Positions 57,440 through 64,000 of a stretch of 64,000 nucleotides of DNA are shown here, in pieces. The translations under genes and the position numbers were made by a program. Below the pieces are notes generated by a model, which saw only the letters and a list, made by a program, of their open reading frames with translations, ran no database searches and had not been told where the DNA came from. The DNA is from Streptomyces sp. NBC_01237 (GTDB taxonomy: Bacteria > Actinomycetota > Actinomycetes > Streptomycetales > Streptomycetaceae), in NCBI RefSeq assembly GCF_035917275.1, contig NZ_CP108508.1, forward strand, positions 682,001 through 746,000. Reading direction: 5' to 3'. Positions within the stretch are counted from its first letter, which is position 1. Every line of letters starts with the position of its first letter.

Positions 57440-58705
57440 ATGGAACTCAACAGACGGTCGCTGCTCGCTGTCATCGGCGCGGGCACTGCTGCGGCCATCA
57501 CCGGCTGCGGCACCGGCTCCACGTCCGCCGGCTCGGCCGACGGCCCCGCCGAGGGTGAGATCACGCTGCTCACCCCGATCTACGAAGGCGCCAAAGGCAA
57601 GACGCTGCTGGAGGGGAAGATCCTCGGCGGGTTCCGGAAGAAGTATCCGGACGTCAAGGTGAACGTGGACTACACCACGTACGCCCAGCTGAACGAGAAG
57701 ATCACCACCGGTCTCGCGGGCGGGCTGCTGCCCGACGTGCTGATGATGGGTGTCGGCTGGATACCGCCGTTCGCCGCCAAGAAGGCGATCGCCGAACTGC
57801 CGGAGAAGCTGGCGACCGCGCACGACTACGAGGAGCGGGTGCTGGAGCCGTCCCGTTACGACGGCAAGCTCTACGCGCTCCCGGTGGTGCTGGACACCCG
57901 CATCGTGGTCTACCGCAAGGACCACTTCGCCGAGGCCGGGATCAAGAAGACCCCGGCCAACTGGGCCGAGCTGCGTGCCGTGGCCAAGCAGCTGACGAGG
58001 GACGGCCGGATCGGATTCGACCCGTTCTCCATCGAACTGCGCCAGTGCTGGGAGACCTTCCTCTTCGCCAACGGCGGCCAGCTGTTCAGCGAGGACGGCA
58101 AGAAGGTGCTGTTCAACGACGCCCGCGGAGTCGAGGCCCTGCAGTTCTTCAAGGACCTGATCAAGGACGGTTCGGCGGTCTACGCCAAGAAGACGGAGCT
58201 CGGCGCACCGACGAACGTGGCGACCGGCAAGGCCTCGATGATGATGACGACGAGCGCGCTGTGGGTCCAGGTCACCGAGCAGAACCCGGAGCTGATCAAG
58301 GACGACAAGCTGGGCGCGTTCGTCCTGGCCAACCGCAGGCCGGCGATGCTCCAGGGCGGCACCCTCGTCACCCAGTCCGCGAGCTCCAAGCACCCGGCGG
58401 CGGCACGCGCGCTGGTGGAGTACCTCGCGACGCCCGAATCGATCCTCGGCGCGGCAGCGCAGCGCGGTTCGGTGCCCGGTCTGCGCGACCTCAACGACTC
58501 CAGCTATGTGAAGGAGAACCAGTTCGTGGATCTCTCCTTGCAGAACCTTCAGCACGCCGTCTCCGAGGGCGGCACCGCCGCCTGGATGGAGATCCGCGAA
58601 AAGATCAAGCCGACGCTGGAGCCGGCGATCGTGGGCGACCAGTCCGCGAAGGACGCCATCGCGGAACTCGGCCGGCTCGCCGAGGCCGCCATCGGCCGGA
58701 TGTGA
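57440..58705 (+). CDS. Carbohydrate ABC transporter substrate-binding lipoprotein
   Basis: 421 residues from ATG 57440 with AAAAGGGG upstream. Signal peptide with RR (NRRSLLAVIGAGTAAAITGC) and lipobox ITGC. The family 1 solute-binding fold is clear: FRKKYPDVKVNVDYTTYAQL, DVLMMGVGWIPPFAAKKAIA, SRYDGKLYALPVVLDTRIVV, KHPAAARALVEYLATPES. It binds an oligosaccharide, probably released by the lyases encoded further along the operon. Confidence 0.94.
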   Translation: MELNRRSLLAVIGAGTAAAITGCGTGSTSAGSADGPAEGEITLLTPIYEGAKGKTLLEGKILGGFRKKYPDVKVNVDYTTYAQLNEKITTGLAGGLLPDVLMMGVGWIPPFAAKKAIAELPEKLATAHDYEERVLEPSRYDGKLYALPVVLDTRIVVYRKDHFAEAGIKKTPANWAELRAVAKQLTRDGRIGFDPFSIELRQCWETFLFANGGQLFSEDGKKVLFNDARGVEALQFFKDLIKDGSAVYAKKTELGAPTNVATGKASMMMTTSALWVQVTEQNPELIKDDKLGAFVLANRRPAMLQGGTLVTQSASSKHPAAARALVEYLATPESILGAAAQRGSVPGLRDLNDSSYVKENQFVDLSLQNLQHAVSEGGTAAWMEIREKIKPTLEPAIVGDQSAKDAIAELGRLAEAAIGRM

Positions 58706-58717
58706 GGACCCGTCACT

Positions 58718-59683
58718 GTGGGAGCGACATCCGTATTGAAGGCACGGCCCGCGCGGCCGCCCGCCTCTCCTGAGAAATCGGCGCCGAAGCGCACCGGCCG
58801 GGTCCCCACGGGCCCGGGGCGCCGTCGCCGCCGGGCAGGCATGCTCATGGTGGCGCCCGCGCTGCTGCACGCCTCCCTGTGGATCGGCCTGCCGGTCGTG
58901 GCCTCGGTGGTCCTGGCCTTCACGAAGTACGACGTGCTGACGGCGCCGCAGTTCGTGGGCCTGGACAACTTCCGGGACATGATGGACGACGCGGTCTTCC
59001 GCAAGTCCATCGTCAACACCGTCATCTACACCTTCTTCACCGTGCCGTTCGGGATGGTACTCGGTCTGCTGACGGCCCTGGCGCTGCACACCGGCCTCAA
59101 GGCGCGCGGCTTCTTCCGCACCGCGGTGTTCCTGCCGCAGGTCACGGCGACCGTCGCCATCGCGCTGGTCTGGCTGTGGATCTACAACCCGGGCAACGGT
59201 CTGCTCAACGCGTTGCTGTCGTTCGTCGGCATCGACGGCCCGGCCTGGCTGTCCTCGACGGGCTGGGCGATGCCCTCGGTGATCCTGGTCGGCATCTGGC
59301 AGGGCATCGGCATGAAGATGCTCATCTATCTGGCCGCGCTCCAGTCCATGCCGAAGGAGCTGTACGAAGCGGCCTCGGTGGACGGCGCCTCCAAGGTGCG
59401 GCAGTTCTTCGCCATCACGCTGCCGCTGCTGAAGCCCGCGACGTTCTTCGTGCTCATCACCTCGATGATCACCGCGTTCCAGTCCTTCGACCAGATCTAC
59501 ATCCTCACCGACGGCGGCCCCGCCAACAGCACCACGATGATGACGTTCGAGATCTACAAGTCCGCCTTCCGGGAGTTCCGCGTCGGTTACGCCTCCGCGC
59601 AGTCGCTCGTGCTGTTCGTGCTGCTGATGGGCTTCACCCTGGTCAACCGGCGGATCATGGGAGGCACCCGTGGCCACAGCTGA
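58718..59683 (+). CDS. Carbohydrate ABC transporter permease (MalF type)
   Basis: 321 residues from GTG 58718, 12 bases after the lipoprotein stop. An Arg/Pro-rich cytoplasmic N terminus is followed by six hydrophobic helices (MVAPALLHASLWIGLPVVAS, VNTVIYTFFTVPFGMVLGLL). The EAA loop reads LYEAASVDGASKVRQFFAIT, where the ATPase docks. No ATPase gene is present in this part of the operon, so it probably uses a shared MsiK-type ATPase, as is common in Streptomyces. Confidence 0.94.
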   Translation: MGATSVLKARPARPPASPEKSAPKRTGRVPTGPGRRRRRAGMLMVAPALLHASLWIGLPVVASVVLAFTKYDVLTAPQFVGLDNFRDMMDDAVFRKSIVNTVIYTFFTVPFGMVLGLLTALALHTGLKARGFFRTAVFLPQVTATVAIALVWLWIYNPGNGLLNALLSFVGIDGPAWLSSTGWAMPSVILVGIWQGIGMKMLIYLAALQSMPKELYEAASVDGASKVRQFFAITLPLLKPATFFVLITSMITAFQSFDQIYILTDGGPANSTTMMTFEIYKSAFREFRVGYASAQSLVLFVLLMGFTLVNRRIMGGTRGHS

Positions 59684-60587
59684 GCTTCAGAAGCCGGCGC
59701 CCGCACCAAGGCTCCGGCCGAACCGCAAACCGGTCTCGGCCGGGAGGATCGCGCTCTATCTGACGCTGTCCGTGGTCTCCCTGCTGATGATGGTGCCGTT
59801 CATCTGGATGGTGCTCACCTCGCTCAAGACACCGGTGGAGATCGCCTCCCAGGACGCCGGACTGCTGCCGGAGCACTGGGAGTTCGGGAACTACGTCGAC
59901 GCGCTGAAGGCGGCGCCGTTCGCCACGTACGCCCGCAACAGCTTCATCATCGCGATCAGTCACACCGTGCTCAATGTGCTGATCGCCTCGATGGCCGGGT
60001 ACTCACTGGCGCGGATCAAGTTCCGCGGCAGCGACGTGATCTTCTACCTGTTCATCGCGGCGCTGATGATCCCGACGTACACCAAGGTGCTGCCGGAGTT
60101 CCTGATCGTCCGCTTCATGCCGCTGGCCGGCGGGAACGACATCCTCGGCCAGGGCGGCAGCGGCTGGCTGGACACCTGGTGGGCACTCATCATCCCCGGT
60201 GCCGTCACCCCGTTCGCGGTCTTCCTCTTCCGCCAGTTCTACCTGGACCTCCCGGTGGAGCTGGAGGAGGCGGCCCGGCTCGACGGGCTCGGCGAGTTCC
60301 GGATCTACGCCCGGATCATGACCCCGCAGGTCAAGCCCGCGCTCACCACCGTGGCGCTGCTGACCTTCGAGTCCTCGTGGAACAACTTCCTGTGGCCGCT
60401 GCTGGTGACCCGCACGGACAGCCTGCGGGTGATCCAGGTGGGGCTCTCCGTCTTCAAGACGGAGAACGGCCCCCAATGGCACTTCCTGATGGCCGGCACC
60501 ACGCTGGCCACCCTCCCCATGGTCATTCTCTTCCTCATCGGCCAGCGCTACTTCGTGCAGGGCTTCGCAACCGCCGGTCTCAAGTGA
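59670..60587 (+). CDS. Carbohydrate ABC transporter permease (MalG type)
   Basis: 305 residues from GTG 59670, overlapping the previous permease by 14 bases. Six helices (IALYLTLSVVSLLMMVPFIW, TVLNVLIASMAGYSLARIKF) and the EAA loop LEEAARLDGLGEFRIYARIM are visible. It forms the channel with the MalF-type permease. Confidence 0.94.
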   Translation: MATAELQKPAPAPRLRPNRKPVSAGRIALYLTLSVVSLLMMVPFIWMVLTSLKTPVEIASQDAGLLPEHWEFGNYVDALKAAPFATYARNSFIIAISHTVLNVLIASMAGYSLARIKFRGSDVIFYLFIAALMIPTYTKVLPEFLIVRFMPLAGGNDILGQGGSGWLDTWWALIIPGAVTPFAVFLFRQFYLDLPVELEEAARLDGLGEFRIYARIMTPQVKPALTTVALLTFESSWNNFLWPLLVTRTDSLRVIQVGLSVFKTENGPQWHFLMAGTTLATLPMVILFLIGQRYFVQGFATAGLK

Positions 60588-60632
60588 CCGGTTCCGGTCC
60601 TCAGGTGACCGGTTATCGAAAGGGCTTCACCC

Positions 60633-61397
60633 ATGTCTGCTGATCTCCACGGCTCCCGCGCGCTGGTGACGGGGGCGGGCCACGGCATCGGCCGTGCCAT
60701 CGCCGTCGCTCTCGCCGAGGCCGGCGCCGATGTCGCCGTCCACTACCACTCCTCCGCCGACGAGGCCGCGAAGACGGTCTCGGCGATCGAGGCGCTGGGC
60801 CGCCGGGCGAAGGCGTTCCCGGCCGATGTGACGGTGAGCGCCGACGTGGACCGCCTGGTCGAGGAGGCCACCGGATTCCTCGGCGGGCTGGATGTCCTCG
60901 TCTGCAACGCGGGCCACCTCATCGGCCGCGCGAAGATCGCCGAGATGAGCGACGACCACTTCGACCAGGTCCTCTCCGTCAACCTGACGTCGGCCTTCCG
61001 CACCGTGCGGGCCGCCCTGCCGCATCTGACGAAGTCGTCCGCCGGGCGCATCATCACCATGTCCTCGCTGGCCGCGCACAACGGCGGCGGCCCCGGCTCG
61101 GTGGCGTACGCCGCCGCCAAGGCCGGCATCCGCGGCTTCACCAAGGGTCTGGCCAAGGAGCTGGCCGGGACCGGGATCACGGTCAACACGGTCGCCCCGG
61201 GCTTCATCAAGGGCACCGCCTTCCACGACACGTTCACCGCGCCCGAGGCGCAGCAGGCGATGGAGGCGGGTATCCCGGTGGGCCGGGCCGGCACGCCGGA
61301 GGACGTCGCCTCGGCGGTCGTGCACCTCGCGTCGCCCGCCTCCGGATTCCTCACCGCCACCACGGTGGACATCGACGGTGGCGTGTGGCCGCGTTGA
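60633..61397 (+). CDS. Short-chain dehydrogenase/reductase
   Basis: 254 residues from ATG 60633 with AAAGGG upstream. SDR motifs: TGAGHGIGRA (Rossmann nucleotide binding), LVCNAGHLIGR (NAG), ITMSSLAAHNGGG (Ser), YAAAKAGIRGFTKGL (YxxxK) and the C-terminal FLTATTVDIDGGVWPR. The style is that of FabG/gluconate 5-dehydrogenase reductases. In this context it probably reduces the 4-deoxy-5-keto-uronic acid (DEH) made by polysaccharide lyases, as in alginate or heparinoid catabolism. Confidence 0.93.
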   Translation: MSADLHGSRALVTGAGHGIGRAIAVALAEAGADVAVHYHSSADEAAKTVSAIEALGRRAKAFPADVTVSADVDRLVEEATGFLGGLDVLVCNAGHLIGRAKIAEMSDDHFDQVLSVNLTSAFRTVRAALPHLTKSSAGRIITMSSLAAHNGGGPGSVAYAAAKAGIRGFTKGLAKELAGTGITVNTVAPGFIKGTAFHDTFTAPEAQQAMEAGIPVGRAGTPEDVASAVVHLASPASGFLTATTVDIDGGVWPR

Positions 61398-63175
61398 GGC
61401 GGATCGCGCGGGAGCGCGGCGGCTGGTGGCACGCGTACATCTGCCCGGCGCACGGTGTGGAGCTGGACCACGGCGATCTGCTCGCCGGGGTCTTCCCGGC
61501 GGGCGGCGCACGCTGTGCGCACGGCTGCCGGGTGGACGACGAGGCGGTGCGCGGCGCCTGGACGGTGCTGTCGCACCAGGCGTGGGCGCGGCATCTGCGG
61601 GTGCTCGCCCACCGGGGCGGGCAGGACTCCGAGGCGGTGGCGCGGCTGGTGGAGTACGCGGGTCTCTACGCGGAGCTGGCGACCGACCGGCACGGCGAGG
61701 CGCAGACCTGGATGCTGCGCGGCCGGCTCTTCCACCAGGCGCTGACGGACGCCATCTGGGCGGTGAACGTCGGGCACACCGTGAGCACGCTCGCCGAGCG
61801 GGGCGCCGAGGGCCTGGCGGTCCTGCTGCCGCTGCTGGACGACCTGGAGCGGGCGGCGCTCGACGCGCGTGACGTCCTCACCGGTCAGGGGCAGCTGGCC
61901 TCCAACTACACCGCGTGGCTGAACGCCGCGGGCGTCTCCGCGAGCCGGGCGGCCGCGGCCGCCCGGGGCCGGGAGTGGGACGGCGCCGAGCAGTGGCTGG
62001 AGGGCGAGAACGGGCTGTACGCGCATCTGCGGGTCGCCGTCGCCGAGGACGGCTGGGAGTGGGAGGGCAGCACCTACTACCACGGGTTCGTGCTGCGGGC
62101 GGCGCTGCTGGCGCTGCGCTCCACCGACCCGACGGCTATTCCCGCCGATGTGGTGGGCGTGCTCGCCGGGATGACGGACGTACTGGCCACGATCGCGACG
62201 CCGGGCGGCATTCTTCCCGCGCTGCACGACGGCCCGTATCTGCGTGACCCGCTCGCCCTGGAGTGGCTCGAACTGGTCGCGCTCGCGCAGCAGTTGGTTC
62301 CCTCCGCCGCGTTGGACGCGGTGGCGGGGCGGGCCCGGGAAGAGCTCGGTGCGGCGGACGACGGCCTCGACACGCTGCTGGGCGGCTGGTTCGCCGGCCC
62401 TCCGCTCGCCGAGCGCCCGGCGCCCGCCCCCGTCACCGTGTACCCGGTGGCCGGTTACGGGGTGCTGCGCGCCGCGGGCATCCATGCCCTGGTGGACTTC
62501 GGTCCGCACGGCGGCTCGCACGGGCACCGCGACAAGCTGTCGCTGTATCTGTACGGGAACACCACCCCGTGGCAGCCGGATCCCGGCCAGGTGCCGTACG
62601 CCCATGCCGAGTTCCGGGATCTGTACGCGTCGACCGGGGCGCACCCGGCGTTCCGGGTGGACGGCGGCGAACAGGCCGAGTGCACGGGCACGCTGCTCGG
62701 CTCGGACGCCACTTCGGTGACCGCCGAGGTCACCACCGCGTACGAGTCGGTGCGCGCGGTCCGACGCGTCGCGGTCGGTGACTGCTATCTGGTCGACCTG
62801 CTGACGGTGACGGGCCGGGAGGCGCGCCGCATCTCGGCGCAGCTGCGTCCGGGCACCTCGCTGGACGTCCAGGTGCAGGCGGCCGGTCCGGTGCGCACCA
62901 CCTGGTACGGGGACGAGACCCTGCACGGCTGGCACACCCACACCGCCGGACTCCCGGTCCGCCCGATGACGCGGCCGGGCCCCGGACCCGCGGACGACCC
63001 GCAGCGGATGCGCACCCGGGTCGACTTCACCGTAGAGGCGGAGCACGTGGTGTTCGCCTCGGTGTACCAGGCGGCGTCCGCGGGCCCCGCGGTGACCGAT
63101 GTACGGCTGGACGGCGAGGAGCTGACGGTGGAACTGGCGGACGGCGCCACGGCACGATTCCGGACGGAGGGCTGA
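61385..63175 (+). CDS. Heparinase II/III-family polysaccharide lyase
   Basis: 596 residues from GTG 61385, overlapping the SDR gene by 13 bases. The N-terminal ~330 residues form an alpha-helical toroid (LVEYAGLYAELATDRHGEAQ, NAAGVSASRAAAAARGREWD, WEGSTYYHGFVLRAALLALR). The C-terminal part is the heparinase II/III beta-sandwich (YPVAGYGVLRAAGIHALVDF, GPHGGSHGHRDKLSLYLYGN with its His pair). No signal peptide is seen, so it may act inside the cell on imported oligosaccharides. A CPAHGVEL...C cluster near the N terminus could bind a metal. Confidence 0.88.
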   Translation: MAALRRIARERGGWWHAYICPAHGVELDHGDLLAGVFPAGGARCAHGCRVDDEAVRGAWTVLSHQAWARHLRVLAHRGGQDSEAVARLVEYAGLYAELATDRHGEAQTWMLRGRLFHQALTDAIWAVNVGHTVSTLAERGAEGLAVLLPLLDDLERAALDARDVLTGQGQLASNYTAWLNAAGVSASRAAAAARGREWDGAEQWLEGENGLYAHLRVAVAEDGWEWEGSTYYHGFVLRAALLALRSTDPTAIPADVVGVLAGMTDVLATIATPGGILPALHDGPYLRDPLALEWLELVALAQQLVPSAALDAVAGRAREELGAADDGLDTLLGGWFAGPPLAERPAPAPVTVYPVAGYGVLRAAGIHALVDFGPHGGSHGHRDKLSLYLYGNTTPWQPDPGQVPYAHAEFRDLYASTGAHPAFRVDGGEQAECTGTLLGSDATSVTAEVTTAYESVRAVRRVAVGDCYLVDLLTVTGREARRISAQLRPGTSLDVQVQAAGPVRTTWYGDETLHGWHTHTAGLPVRPMTRPGPGPADDPQRMRTRVDFTVEAEHVVFASVYQAASAGPAVTDVRLDGEELTVELADGATARFRTEG

Positions 63176-63178
63176 TCC

Positions 63179-64000
63179 TTGCTGCTCTCGGCGACCCCGC
63201 CGCCCGGCCCGCGCCCCGCGCGGGAGACCCGGGTACGGGAGGAGGCGGCCCGGCATCGCGAGCTGACCCCGCCCCGTACGCATCCGTCGGCCAGCATCAC
63301 CTGGCTGGGCCCCGCGGCGTCCAACCCGGCGCTGGCGTACCGGATCGGCGGGGACCCCGCCGACCTGGCGGAGAGCCGGCGGTGGATCGAGGCGGCGGTG
63401 CGGCTGCCGCACTGGGGCAAGGCCCATATGCCCGACCACGATCTCGACGCGGGCTGGCTGCTGCACCACCTCTCGCTCGCCTACCGGTGGATCGGTGACG
63501 ACCTGCCGGACGGCGTAAGGGCCCTGCTGCGGTACAAGCTGCTGCTCCAGGGTCGGCGGCTGTACGAGTTCGCGGTGGCGAGCGAGGGCCGCTGGTGGTC
63601 GTCGTCGTACTGGCAGAACCACAACTGGATCTGCTACGCGGGCCTGGCGACGGCCGGCTATGTGCTGGGCAAGGAGGAGTGGACCGAACGTGCCAAGGAC
63701 AATCTCGGCACGGTCCTGGATCTGATGCCCGAGGACGGTTCGCATGCCGAGGGCGTCGTGTACTGGCGCTACGGGGTGCCGTTCCTCGCGATCCATCTGG
63801 ATCTCCTCCAGGAGGCCGAGGGCATCGACTGGTGGGGCCGCGGCGGCTTCCTCACCAACACCTTCCGCTACCGGCTGCATCAGACCGCGCCCGGCTTCGC
63901 GTTCAACGTGGACCACGGCGACTGCCACGACCGGCGCAGCGGCCACAGTGCCGGGCTCTACTACCGTCTGGCCGCGCAGTACGGCATCCCCGAGGCGCAG
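63179..64000 (+). CDS. Alpha/alpha-toroid protein, heparinase/DUF4962-like, 3' truncated
   Basis: 274 codons to the window end, still open. The start is TTG 63179 with GGAGGG 8 bases upstream, 3 bases after the lyase stop. Visible features: SITWLGPAASNPALAYRIGG, MPDHDLDAGWLLHHLSLAYR, GRWWSSSYWQNHNWICYAGL, EGVVYWRYGVPFLAIHLDL, FNVDHGDCHDRRSGHSAGLY. The aromatic and His/Asn-rich helical hairpins match the N-terminal toroid of heparinase II/alginate-lyase-type proteins. No signal peptide. It may be a second, complementary lyase of the operon; the catalytic C-terminal part lies beyond the window. Confidence 0.7.
   Translation, partial: MLLSATPPPGPRPARETRVREEAARHRELTPPRTHPSASITWLGPAASNPALAYRIGGDPADLAESRRWIEAAVRLPHWGKAHMPDHDLDAGWLLHHLSLAYRWIGDDLPDGVRALLRYKLLLQGRRLYEFAVASEGRWWSSSYWQNHNWICYAGLATAGYVLGKEEWTERAKDNLGTVLDLMPEDGSHAEGVVYWRYGVPFLAIHLDLLQEAEGIDWWGRGGFLTNTFRYRLHQTAPGFAFNVDHGDCHDRRSGHSAGLYYRLAAQYGIPEAQ

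Noticed and set aside
60743..63946. Very long minus-strand open frame (over 1000 codons) opposite the SDR and lyase genes
   Set aside because: The plus-strand genes have clear SDR and heparinase motifs. The antisense frame is open only because of GC-rich codon bias, and its translation is Arg/Gly/Ala/Val-rich without domains.

Overview
The window looks like chromosomal DNA from a Streptomyces species. GC content is very high throughout. It carries a geosmin synthase, an NsdA-type developmental repressor, a complete whiE-type spore-pigment type II polyketide cluster, a GH6 cellulase, a class E/F-type sortase and many secreted hydrolases. A few in-frame TTA (bldA-dependent) codons occur. No insertion sequence, prophage, CRISPR array, tRNA or rRNA was seen.

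Layout. (1) 1-8.5 kb: 3' end of a CBM2-GH6 cellobiohydrolase, a VanZ-like membrane protein, a TPR protein, zinc-free ribosomal proteins L33 and L31, a PAS-PP2C (SpoIIE-type) phosphatase with two TTA codons, NsdA, and an APH-like kinase with one TTA codon. (2) 8.7-18.9 kb: a six-gene minus-strand sugar locus (ABC ATPase, two permeases, lipoprotein, isomerase, and a large secreted ThuA-glucose/sorbosone dehydrogenase-PKD-CBM6 protein), divergent from a ROK repressor. (3) 19.3-27.9 kb: SLT-domain protein, amidase, geosmin synthase, GH95 fucosidase, a small conserved protein, and a CGNR regulator. (4) 28.1-33.9 kb: a CoA-dependent catabolic module (two thiolase-like proteins without the usual cysteine, a two-domain DUF35 protein, a crotonase, and a divergent acyl-CoA ligase). 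It resembles the Ltp3/Ltp4/DUF35/FadD19/EchA19 steroid side-chain genes of mycolic-acid actinobacteria.

(5) 34.0-43.6 kb: a secreted beta-helix protein, an O-methyltransferase, and then the whiE-like cluster in canonical order (cyclase, aromatase, ACP, KS-beta, KS-alpha, cupin, SchA/CurD-type protein, divergent FAD hydroxylase). (6) 43.9-54 kb: PaaK behind a perfect TetR-type palindrome, a sortase and a secreted protein, a second acyl-CoA ligase, an aculeacin/AHL-type acylase, and a two-gene operon of a third acyl-CoA ligase with a nitronate-monooxygenase-like flavoprotein. (7) 54.1-64 kb: a Tat-exported serine hydrolase, then a LacI repressor divergent from an ABC transporter, an SDR and two heparinase-type proteins, the last cut by the window end. 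This looks like uptake and degradation of a uronic-acid-containing polysaccharide.

The most notable non-coding signals are three. A 22-bp operator is shared by the divergent steroid-like module (32.19 kb) and the distant ligase/flavoprotein operon (53.97 kb), and no matching regulator lies in the window. Three ATCGAT-centred LacI operators surround a recognisable promoter at 57.25-57.37 kb. A TTGAC/GTCAA palindrome sits on the -35 box of the sugar ABC operon. All functional calls rest on reading motifs and synteny by eye; no database search was run.
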